Source: Brevibacterium sp. CS2
GTDB lineage: Bacteria > Actinomycetota > Actinomycetes > Actinomycetales > Brevibacteriaceae
Reading direction: 5' to 3'
NCBI RefSeq assembly: GCF_005280295.1
Contig: NZ_CP040020.1
Span: forward strand, 992,001-1,056,000
DNA: 64,000 nucleotides
Part shown: one piece after another, positions 50,061 to 57,723 of the stretch
How positions within the stretch are numbered: position 1 is the stretch's first letter
Layout: the number at the start of each line of letters is the position of its first letter
Position numbers and translations under genes: made by a program
Notes under the pieces: generated by a model
Databases searched by the model: none
Told to the model about the DNA's origin: nothing
The model's input: the letters and a program-made list of their open reading frames with translations, nothing else

Positions 50061-50740
50061 TGCGGCGCATCCAGGCCCTGTGCGCTGCCGGCGCAGCCGT
50101 TCTGCTGGCCGGCTGCGGAGCCTTCCAGGTCCGCACCTCGGAGGAGGGCGGCGGCGTGATGGGGGTGCGCGTGGCACAGACCGCCGGCCCCACCCCGACG
50201 CCCACGGAGACCGGACCGGCTCTTGCCGACGGCTACCAGCTCGTCGACGTGCCGTTCTCCGAGGGGTGCGGGGTCCCGATGCGGGTCGCGGTCCCCGACG
50301 GGTTCTCCGTCGGCTCCTCCACCGGCGACTACGTGACCTTCGTCGAGGGCACCGCCGCGCTCGACGACCCGACGATCTCGATCTACTGCTCGGATTCGGT
50401 GTTGAGCGAGACCGCGGCCGAGCACATCGAGACGACTCGCAGCTACGGCTATCAGGAGGCGGGGACGACCAAGATCTCCGAGCGGAAGGGCCAGTTCGGC
50501 AACGGCTACTTCTGGAGCTACCAGGTCGACATGTCTCCGCGGGAGATCTTCGCCGGGACCTCTCAGACGATGCTCTACGGTGCCGACATCGCCTATACCG
50601 CCGAGGGTCGCCTGTTCACGCTCAAGTACGCAGCGACCGCGCCCACCGAGGACGTCGCGGGCCAGCACCGGCTGCAGCCGGCGGCGGACTTCGTCGAGGT
50701 CGACGGCCGGTTCGTGCCGATGCCCGACTGGGCCGGCTGA
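50060..50740 (+). CDS. Lipoprotein encoded with the kinase
   Basis: A 226-residue lipoprotein: signal peptide MRRIQALCAAGAAVLLAGCG with the lipobox LAGC (lipid-bearing Cys19). A Thr/Pro spacer precedes one folded domain with two further Cys residues (SEGCGVPM, IYCSD) that may bond. No family recognised. Its start shares a base with the kinase stop. Likely an extracytoplasmic partner of the kinase. Confidence 0.8.
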   Translation: MRRIQALCAAGAAVLLAGCGAFQVRTSEEGGGVMGVRVAQTAGPTPTPTETGPALADGYQLVDVPFSEGCGVPMRVAVPDGFSVGSSTGDYVTFVEGTAALDDPTISIYCSDSVLSETAAEHIETTRSYGYQEAGTTKISERKGQFGNGYFWSYQVDMSPREIFAGTSQTMLYGADIAYTAEGRLFTLKYAATAPTEDVAGQHRLQPAADFVEVDGRFVPMPDWAG

Positions 50741-50854
50741 GCGGTCACCCGCGCAGCCGGCGGTGCCGCAGAAGGCCACTCCGCAATCGATGATGTCGGC
50801 CGAGCGATCACCCTGGAGGCGGCCGCTCCGCAGCCGCCCACCCCGACCGGGAAC

Positions 50855-51643
50855 TCACTCCCCGGAGTCGGAGGCCCAGGACCGCATGGCGGTGAGCTGG
50901 GAGCGCAGGGCGCTCTGGTAGATCGCGAAGTCGGCGGTGTGGGAGATCACCTGGAACCCCTCGGCGATCGCGGCGCGGGTGAGCTCGTCGTCGACGGAGA
51001 AGATGCCCGCGGCCTTGCCCGCGGAGCGCGCGGCCTCGCCCACCCGTGCCAGGGCATCGCGGAACTCCACCGTGGTGAAGTCGCCGGGCGCGCCGAGGTT
51101 GGTGCTCAGATCCATCGGGCCGACGAACAGCACGTCGACGCCGTCGACCGCGGCGATCGCACGAGCGTGGGCGACGGCCTCCGGGGTCTCGATCTGCGGG
51201 AGGAAGAGGGTGAACTCGTTGGCTGCGGCCTGCTTGGGTCCGGGCTTGCCGCCGGTGTAGAAATCGTGGGCGATGCCCATCGCGGAGCCGCGCACGCCGA
51301 GCGGCGGGTACTTCATCCACGACACCACGGCCGCGGCCTGCTCCGCGGAGTTGACGTAGGGGACCATGATCCCTTCGGCCCCGGCGTCGAGGGCGCCGGA
51401 CACCAGGTGCTGGGCGGTGCCGATGACGCGCACGAACGAGGCGATCTCCTCCCGGCGGGACACCGCCAGGGCGGGGCGGATCCGGTCGAGGGACCAGCCG
51501 GTGTGCTCGAGGTCGTAGAGCACCCAGTCCGCTCCGGCGCGGGTGGTGAGAGCGCCGATGCCCTCGGTCGCGAACTCGATGACGAAAGTGCCCAGGGACA
51601 GGTCGCCGGAAGCGAGGGCGCGGCGGACGTTCTCGGTGGTCAT
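50855..51643 (-). CDS. HpcH/HpaI-family aldolase (class II, pyruvate-type)
   Basis: A 262-residue TIM-barrel aldolase with the metal-binding Glu in LPQIETPEA and Asp in FVGPMDLSTNLG, and DWVLYDLEHTGW near the start. Such enzymes split 4-hydroxy-2-oxo acids to pyruvate and an aldehyde. It lies 132 bases downstream of the betaine demethylase genes on the same strand and could belong to that operon, though no direct metabolic link is known. Confidence 0.86.
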   Translation of the reverse strand: MTTENVRRALASGDLSLGTFVIEFATEGIGALTTRAGADWVLYDLEHTGWSLDRIRPALAVSRREEIASFVRVIGTAQHLVSGALDAGAEGIMVPYVNSAEQAAAVVSWMKYPPLGVRGSAMGIAHDFYTGGKPGPKQAAANEFTLFLPQIETPEAVAHARAIAAVDGVDVLFVGPMDLSTNLGAPGDFTTVEFRDALARVGEAARSAGKAAGIFSVDDELTRAAIAEGFQVISHTADFAIYQSALRSQLTAMRSWASDSGE

Positions 51644-51775
51644 GCGGATCCTCTGCGATCGGAGCGGCGGGGCGCGCGGACTGCGTCGCCTCGTACTCCC
51701 GATGATATGCGGAACCCGGCGGTGTGCAGCCGGTGGTGCAGGTCTGAGACCGGCCGGCCCTGCGCGAGCCGGGGC

Positions 51776-53236
51776 TCAGGCGTCGACGACGACGTCGCCG
51801 TCCGGGGTCGAGCAGCACAGGAGGATCGTGCCGGCGTCGATCTCACGCTGTCGGATGCCGCCGGCGTGCTTCATCTCCACCGGCCCGGAGAGCAGGCCGA
51901 CCTTGCAGGTGCCGCACATGCCGGAGGCGCAGTTCGATCGGAGGGGGACGCCGGCCCGCCGGCCGGCGCTCAGCAGCGTGTCCCCGTCCTCGACCGGGGC
52001 CGAGGTGCCCGTCCGGGCGAAGGTGACCCACGGGCGGGTATCCGCGCTGTCGCGCTGAGGCGAGGCCGCGGCGGGCGCGGCATCGCGGGTGAGCGCGCCG
52101 CCGGCAGGCCTCGTGCCGCTATCGCGCAGCGTGTGCTCCGCAGCCCGCCGTCCGTCACCGGTTCCGGTGGCATCGACGGCCCCCGTGCCCTCGGCAGTGG
52201 TCGTGTCGTCGAAGGTCTCGGTGAAGAAGGAGACGGGGGAGACGCCGAGCTTCGCGAGAACCGCGCGGGCCCGCGCCAGGTAGTCCGGGGGCCCGCAGGC
52301 GAACACCATCCGGCCGCAGGCGTCGGGGACGAGCGCGCCGAGGGCGTCCGCGCTGAGCCGGCCGGTGAGCCCCCGCCAGTCCGAGCTGGGCCGGTCGCCG
52401 AGGCTGAAGCGGACGGTGAACCGCGGATCGGTCTCGTCGAGGATGCGGAGCTCGCGGGCGAAGGCGAAGTCGCGCGGTGTGCTCGCGTGGTGGAGGACGA
52501 CGACGTCGGCGCTGCCGTCGAGCGCGTGGAGGGTGCGCGCCATCGAGATGAGCGGGGTGACGCCGACCCCGGCGGCGAGCAGGAGGTAGCGGGCGCGCCG
52601 GTCGAAGTCCGGCAGGTGGAAGCCGCCGAGCGGTCCGAGCGCCTCGAGCACGGTGCCGGGGCGCACGTGGTGGTGGGCCCAGCGGGACACCGTGCCGGAA
52701 TCCTCCCGCTTGATGCTCAGCCGGAAGGCTGCGGGGTCGGTCGGGGACGACGACAGGGAGTAGTTCCGCTCCCGCGGTCCGGCGTCGGTGGGGAAGACGA
52801 CATTGAGGTACTGCCCGGGCCGGAACCCGAGCGGCCGGCCGTCGCGGCGCCGGAAGGTGAGGCTCATGATCTCGGGCGTCTCCGGGGTGACGGCGAGGCA
52901 TTCGATGTCGAACTCGTGGGCGTGCATGGGTGCCGGGGTGCGTGCGATCACGGCCTCGGCCGCGGCCTCGAGCCCGGGTGATTCCGCGGACGCCGTCCGG
53001 TCGGCCCGCTGTGACGGGTCGGCGACCCACGGCATCCGCACACCGCGCCGCGCCGGGGACCGGGGGCCGATGGTCCGCCACCACACGTGCTCCTGGGGCA
53101 GCGCCGGCCCGGTGGCCATGTCCGCCGACGCCTCGGCGAGGGCACGGTGCTCTCGTCCCGCGTCATCACGGGGGAAGGCCTCCGCGGCCGTGTCGGCGAA
53201 TCCGGAATGGGGATGGAGCTGCGTCTCTGCGGTCAT
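51776..53236 (-). CDS. gbcB: Betaine-type demethylase reductase component (ferredoxin-NAD(P)H reductase)
   Basis: A 486-residue reductase. An unusual N-terminal extension of about 110 residues is followed by an FAD-binding domain with RNYSLSSSP and FRPGQYLNVVF, the NAD-binding region (LLAAGVGVTPLISM, VFACGPPDYL), an Ala/Gly-rich linker and a C-terminal 2Fe-2S ferredoxin domain with CASGMCGTCKVG and LLCCS. It passes electrons from NAD(P)H to the Rieske oxygenase. The ATG overlaps the gbcA stop (ATGA). Confidence 0.88.
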   Translation of the reverse strand: MTAETQLHPHSGFADTAAEAFPRDDAGREHRALAEASADMATGPALPQEHVWWRTIGPRSPARRGVRMPWVADPSQRADRTASAESPGLEAAAEAVIARTPAPMHAHEFDIECLAVTPETPEIMSLTFRRRDGRPLGFRPGQYLNVVFPTDAGPRERNYSLSSSPTDPAAFRLSIKREDSGTVSRWAHHHVRPGTVLEALGPLGGFHLPDFDRRARYLLLAAGVGVTPLISMARTLHALDGSADVVVLHHASTPRDFAFARELRILDETDPRFTVRFSLGDRPSSDWRGLTGRLSADALGALVPDACGRMVFACGPPDYLARARAVLAKLGVSPVSFFTETFDDTTTAEGTGAVDATGTGDGRRAAEHTLRDSGTRPAGGALTRDAAPAAASPQRDSADTRPWVTFARTGTSAPVEDGDTLLSAGRRAGVPLRSNCASGMCGTCKVGLLSGPVEMKHAGGIRQREIDAGTILLCCSTPDGDVVVDA

Positions 53237-54552
53237 CGGATGTACTCCTGCATGCGCATCGTGTACCAGTTGACGAAGGCCTCGACCTGGTGCTCGGTCG
53301 GGGTGTAGGGGCCCGGGACGTAGCCGGGATCGGTGACGCCGCGCTGGGTCAGACCCACGAAGCCGGCATCCTGGATGTTCGTCTGCCGCCATACGTGGGT
53401 GAGGTCCTCGGCGCGGTAGTCGACCCCGTCGACGGCGTCGTCGGCGACGAGCCAGGTGGTGCGCACGAGGGTGCGGTTCTCGCTCATGGGAAACGCGGCG
53501 AAGGTGATGACGTGGTCGGCGAGCAGGTGGAACCAGCTGTTGGGCTGGAGGTGGAGCGAACCGTCGCCGAGCCGGAAGTCCGGCAGGTCGCCGAGCAGCT
53601 TCTCACTCAGTCGCCGGCCGGTCGCGGAGAAGGACTCGCCGTCCCCGTCGAGCGCATCGCGGCCCATCCGGATCCCGGCCTCGCGGGAATCCGGGGCGTC
53701 GTAGACCTGCCAGGGGATGCCGTAGCGCTCGCAGCGCTCGCGCAGCTCGTGGTCGGCGAGCACCGAGCGGTGCCAGGTGTCGATCTGGTGCTCGGGCACC
53801 TCGTGCTCCTCCAGGCCCCAGGTCGTGAAGTAGGAGCAGGCGAGCTCGGGATGACCGTCGCAGTGGTAGCACTCGCGATTGTTCTCCATCACGAGCTTCC
53901 AGTTGCCCTCCTCGACGATCTCCTGCTGGAAGGCGACCTTCGTCCGGGGGATGTCGTGCGGTTCGACGAAGGGGGCGAAGATCTCGGCAACGGCGGCGAA
54001 GTCGGCGGGCGGTTCCGGGGCGAGGCAGAGGAAGATCAGGCCTGCGACCGTCATGCTGTGGACCTTGCGGAGACCGAAGCAGCCCGGGTCGAAGTCCGCA
54101 CCTGCCGCGGCGGCGTGGATGAGCGAGCCGTCGCGGCCGTAGGTCCACGAGTGGTAGGCGCACACGAGGTTGCCGACGCTTCCGCTGGGCTCGGTGAGCA
54201 CGCGGGCGCCGCGGTGGCGGCAGACGTTGCGCAGCGCATTCACCCCGCCGTCGTCGTCGCGGATGAGGATGATGGAGCGGCTGCCGACGTCGATGGTGAC
54301 GAAGTCGCCGGGCTCGGGGATCTCCGCGACCGAGGCGGCGAAGAACCAGTGACGATCGAAGATCCCGGCGATGTCGTGGGCGAAGATCGCCGGGTCGGAG
54401 TAGAAGGGCGATTCGAGCGCGGTCCACCGGCGGCGCCGGTCGAGGAGGGTGCGGAGCCGCTCGAGGGACGCGGCGTCTTCCGCAGCGGGAGATGGGGGAG
54501 CGGCTCGGCGGGCCGGGGCTGCCGAGGTGTGCTGGACCGAGTCGAGTGTCAT
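53233..54552 (-). CDS. gbcA: Rieske oxygenase, glycine betaine demethylase large component
   Basis: A 439-residue ring-hydroxylating-type oxygenase subunit. The Rieske 2Fe-2S ligands are Cys111/His113 and Cys130/His133 (CRHRGARV, CAYHSWTYG). The mononuclear iron domain contains NNRECYHCDGHPEL. The combination with GbcB matches glycine betaine monooxygenase, which converts glycine betaine to dimethylglycine and formaldehyde. Stachydrine or carnitine demethylases are alternatives. The import genes opuAA-AC at 60-63 kb fit such a substrate. Confidence 0.85.
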   Translation of the reverse strand: MTLDSVQHTSAAPARRAAPPSPAAEDAASLERLRTLLDRRRRWTALESPFYSDPAIFAHDIAGIFDRHWFFAASVAEIPEPGDFVTIDVGSRSIILIRDDDGGVNALRNVCRHRGARVLTEPSGSVGNLVCAYHSWTYGRDGSLIHAAAAGADFDPGCFGLRKVHSMTVAGLIFLCLAPEPPADFAAVAEIFAPFVEPHDIPRTKVAFQQEIVEEGNWKLVMENNRECYHCDGHPELACSYFTTWGLEEHEVPEHQIDTWHRSVLADHELRERCERYGIPWQVYDAPDSREAGIRMGRDALDGDGESFSATGRRLSEKLLGDLPDFRLGDGSLHLQPNSWFHLLADHVITFAAFPMSENRTLVRTTWLVADDAVDGVDYRAEDLTHVWRQTNIQDAGFVGLTQRGVTDPGYVPGPYTPTEHQVEAFVNWYTMRMQEYIR

Positions 54553-54684
54553 GATCTGTGCTCCACAGCGATGGGGCCGAAAGGCTCCGGGGCGGCCCCG
54601 GAATCCTCATGTCCTCTCAGCGTACGAGCGGTGAGTGACGAATAAAAGCGCAGGAAAATCGACAGTATCGTGCAGAATAGGTGG

Positions 54685-55599
54685 ATGATCGATCATCGGC
54701 TCACCGTGCTCCGCACCTTCGCCGCCTGCGGGTCGGTGACGGCTGCCGCCGAGGCACTCGACTACTCCCCGTCGGCAGTGTCCGCCCAGCTCAGAGGGCT
54801 GCAGGCGGATCTCGGACTGCGACTCGTCGACAAGGACGGACGCGGGCTGAGGCTCACCTCGGCCGGCAGGCGGCTCGTCGAGGAGTCCGACGGCCTGTTC
54901 ACGCACTGGGAGGGCGTGCGTGCAGCCCTCGCCGCGGATGGCGGAGCGGAGGCGGAGCAGCTGCGGCTCGGCGGCATGTCGACAGCTACGGCGGCCCTGC
55001 TCGCGCCGGTCGCAGTGCGGCTGCGGGCCGAGGCCCCCGGTTTGGGGATCTCCATCGTCGAGGCGGACCCGCAGCGCTGCTTCGACCTCCTGCTGGCCGA
55101 CCGCCTCGACCTGGCGATCGTCGTGTCGATGCAGGCCAGCGCCGGGGCCGGCGATCCCCGCTACGAGCGGATCGCGCTCCTCGATGATCCGCTCGACATC
55201 ATGCTGCCGGCGGACCACCGCCTGGCCGGGCGGGAGTCGATCTCCCTCGAGGAGGTCGGTGAGGAGCCGTGGATCGCGGCGCGACCGGGGACTCCGTACC
55301 GAGCCCTGTTCATCGCGGCATTCACGGCCGCCGGGACGACACCCCGGGTGGCGCACGAGGTCGCTGAGTGGGACACCGAGGCGACGCTCATCGAGAAGGG
55401 TCTGGGGATCGGGCTGGTCCCGCGGCTGGCGCGGATCTCGAGCGACTACCGGGTGGTCCGGGTCCCCGTCGCCGGCCCGGCGGCACCCCACCGACGGGTA
55501 GTCGCCGCGATCCGTCGGGGTGCGCGGGAGCGTCCGCTCATCGCACGCACGGTGGATGCCCTCCGTGAGCAGGCGCGGGACGGGCTCGGCTACCGGTGA
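54685..55599 (+). CDS. LysR-family regulator, divergent from gbcA
   Basis: A 304-residue LysR protein with helix-turn-helix VTAAAEALDYSPSAVSAQLR and an effector domain. It is transcribed away from gbcA, the usual position of a LysR activator. The ATG at 54685 is preferred; a GTG at 54670 in the same frame is possible. The box CAGAAT ends 6 bases before the ATG, suggesting a leaderless mRNA. Effector unknown, betaine-derived compounds are candidates. Confidence 0.86.
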   Translation: MIDHRLTVLRTFAACGSVTAAAEALDYSPSAVSAQLRGLQADLGLRLVDKDGRGLRLTSAGRRLVEESDGLFTHWEGVRAALAADGGAEAEQLRLGGMSTATAALLAPVAVRLRAEAPGLGISIVEADPQRCFDLLLADRLDLAIVVSMQASAGAGDPRYERIALLDDPLDIMLPADHRLAGRESISLEEVGEEPWIAARPGTPYRALFIAAFTAAGTTPRVAHEVAEWDTEATLIEKGLGIGLVPRLARISSDYRVVRVPVAGPAAPHRRVVAAIRRGARERPLIARTVDALREQARDGLGYR

Positions 55600-55622
55600 G
55601 ACGGGGCGCACGGCGTCGTCGG

Positions 55623-55656
55623 TAGGTTAGCGTCGCCGCTAGGTTAGCGCCGCCGG
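55623..55656. repeat. 17-bp tandem duplication
   Basis: TAGGTTAGCGTCGCCGC (55623-55639) is repeated at 55640-55656 with two changes. It lies between convergent genes. Confidence 0.75.
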
Positions 55657-55702
55657 AAGGTCCGCGCCGTCGCGCGGCAGTCGTCGACGGGCGGGCCGGT
55701 GC

Positions 55703-57016
55703 TCAGAGCCAGTCGACGCGTTTGAAGATGACATAGAAGATCGCGCAGCCGGCCACCATGATCGCGAGCGAGAACGGGTATCCCATGAGCCAGTGGAGCT
55801 CCGGCATGTGCTGGAAGTTCATGCCGTAGACGCCGGCGACGAGGGACGGGAAAAAGAGGATGCCGGCCCACGCCGAGATCTTCTTCATGTGCTCGTTCTG
55901 GGTGATCGAGAGCTCGTTCATGCGGCGCATGTCCTCGTTCTGGCGCTCGGAGATCAGGGTCGAGTTGACCGTGAAGATCTCCCGGAGGAGCTGGCGGAGC
56001 CGCTCGATGCGCTCGGTGGCGCTGTGGACGTGGTCGGCGACGTCGCGCAGCCCGCGGGCGAGGTCCGGAGGAGCGGTGTGCTGCTCGAGGACGGTGGAGA
56101 CGGCGGACATGAGCGGGGACAGGGGACTCACCGCGCGCTCGAGCTCGATGAGCTCGCGGGACAGCTGGTACACCTGCTGAGAGGGGATGGGGCCGGTGCC
56201 GAAGAGCTGCTCCTCGAGACCGTCCGCGCGATCCTCGAGAGAGATGAGCAGAGGGTCGTAGTCGTCGACCACCCGGTCCATGATCCGGTAGAGCGCGGAG
56301 AACTGGGCGTGGTCGAGGAAGCGCGGGTCGTCCTCGAACACGGTCCTCACGGCGTCGATGTCGAAGGCGGGAGTGTGCCGGACGACGATGATGAAGTCGG
56401 TGCCGAGGAAGATGTGGAGCTCGCCGATCACGACCTCGGTGATCTCGGCCTCCTCCGGGGCTGTGCGGTCGAGCCCTGCGGCGTCGGCTTCCGCGGCCTC
56501 CGGGGTGTGCGGGGCCCGCGGGGCGGCGTGCGCGGTCGTCAGGGCGGCTGACGACCGGGGCTCGGCGGGGCCGGAGTCGACAGCGGGCGCCTCGGTGAAC
56601 CGGTTCACGGGGGAGTGCGCAGGGCGGCGTCCGGGCCGAGGCGCCGCCGGGCGCAGGACCATGAAGTCGGTGGAGCCGTAGCGCTCGTACTTGGGGCGCT
56701 GATGGGCTTCCACGGCGTCCTCGACGGCCAGCGGGTGGAGGTCGAAGCGTGCGGCGAGCTCGGCGAGCTCGGCGTCGGTGGGTCGGAGCATGTCGATCCA
56801 CAGGAACGGCGGGGCGTCGGGGTTGGTGGGTGCCGCGGCGAGCGCATCGGCGGCCTCGGTGATCGTGGAGAGGTGAGTCGAGTCCTCGCCGTCGGTGTAG
56901 AGGACGAAGGTGCCGGAGGTCGAGGCGGTGTCGGGGCGTCGAGGTGGCTCACCCGGCGCGGAGCCGCCCGGCATTCCGCCGGGACCGGGAGGCGCCTCGT
57001 CGCTCGGGTCGGACAT
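55703..57016 (-). CDS. corA: CorA-type Mg2+/Co2+ transporter
   Basis: A 437-residue CorA-like channel. The pore signature YGMNF is at residues 397-401, at the end of the first of two membrane helices. The N-terminal cytoplasmic domain includes an extra Ala/Pro-rich insertion of about 60 residues (about 115-175) not typical of CorA. ATG at 57016 is chosen due to GAGGAGG upstream. Single gene, convergent with the LysR gene. Confidence 0.88.
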   Translation of the reverse strand: MSDPSDEAPPGPGGMPGGSAPGEPPRRPDTASTSGTFVLYTDGEDSTHLSTITEAADALAAAPTNPDAPPFLWIDMLRPTDAELAELAARFDLHPLAVEDAVEAHQRPKYERYGSTDFMVLRPAAPRPGRRPAHSPVNRFTEAPAVDSGPAEPRSSAALTTAHAAPRAPHTPEAAEADAAGLDRTAPEEAEITEVVIGELHIFLGTDFIIVVRHTPAFDIDAVRTVFEDDPRFLDHAQFSALYRIMDRVVDDYDPLLISLEDRADGLEEQLFGTGPIPSQQVYQLSRELIELERAVSPLSPLMSAVSTVLEQHTAPPDLARGLRDVADHVHSATERIERLRQLLREIFTVNSTLISERQNEDMRRMNELSITQNEHMKKISAWAGILFFPSLVAGVYGMNFQHMPELHWLMGYPFSLAIMVAGCAIFYVIFKRVDWL

Positions 57017-57131
57017 CCTGTGCCTCCTCGTGTGCCGCTCGGTCGAGCGTGGATCCGCGTGTCCGCCGCCCCGGGATGGGGCCGAATGTCCGCGCCGATC
57101 GGGTGATGCCTCACTATGGCATGCTAATCCC

Positions 57132-57593
57132 ATGGACGCACTCATGGTGATGAACACGGAGGAGACGCGCGCGGAGGCGACGGGCATCACCGAGGTCATC
57201 GCTGATCTGATCTCCCGTGCACGGGCCACCGGCGGGGTCGTGGTGTTCGTGTCGGCACCCGTGGCGCCGGGCGCCCCGGAGCTGCCGGAGTCGGTGTTCG
57301 AGGTCGGGGACGACCTGGGCCTGGTGTCGGAGTCCGCCGATGCATTCGACGGTGTCGATGATCTGGCGGCGGGTCTCCATGACCTCGCGGTCGACCGGAT
57401 CATCATCGGCGGCGTCGACGTCCAGGAGGCCATCCGTCACACCGCGATGGCGGCGCTGGCGTGCAACTTCGATGTGATCGTCCTCGCCGATGGCACCCGC
57501 GATCTTTCCGGTACGCCGGTCGAGTGGCTCTCCGACGCCGAGGAGTCCGGCGCGATGATCAAGGACGTCGCCGACGTCTGGCTGCGGATGTGA
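57132..57593 (+). CDS. Isochorismatase-fold protein lacking the catalytic cysteine
   Basis: A 153-residue protein with the Rossmann-like fold of cysteine hydrolases: DALMVMNTEET at the start, VVVFVSAPV, DRIIIGGVDVQEA and ACNFDVIVLADGT. In active members the position before VxxTA is Cys; here it is Ala100 (A-IRHTA). The N-terminal Asp of the triad is also replaced (Asn8). It is also shorter than typical (about 180-200). So probably not an enzyme; perhaps a regulator or ligand-binding protein. Divergent from corA. Confidence 0.65.
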   Translation: MDALMVMNTEETRAEATGITEVIADLISRARATGGVVVFVSAPVAPGAPELPESVFEVGDDLGLVSESADAFDGVDDLAAGLHDLAVDRIIIGGVDVQEAIRHTAMAALACNFDVIVLADGTRDLSGTPVEWLSDAEESGAMIKDVADVWLRM

Positions 57594-57606
57594 CGCTCTG
57601 TCTCCT

Positions 57607-57723
57607 TGAGCGACCGGCCCGCGCTTTGAGCGACCGCACGCGCTCAGGACTGAGTGACACCCGCTCTCAGATCTGAGGGACCGCACGCGCACAGAGCTGA
57701 GCGACCCCACGCTCTCAGAACGG
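57607..57723. repeat. Five degenerate tandem repeats (20-24 bp) between two genes
   Basis: Units starting TGAGCGACCG occur at 57607, 57627, 57651, 57674 and 57698, with consensus TGAGCGACCGCACGCGCTCA and several changes. The last unit overlaps the stop of the HNH gene. Each unit is partly self-complementary (TGAGCG...CGCTCA) and may form small hairpins. Confidence 0.75.
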
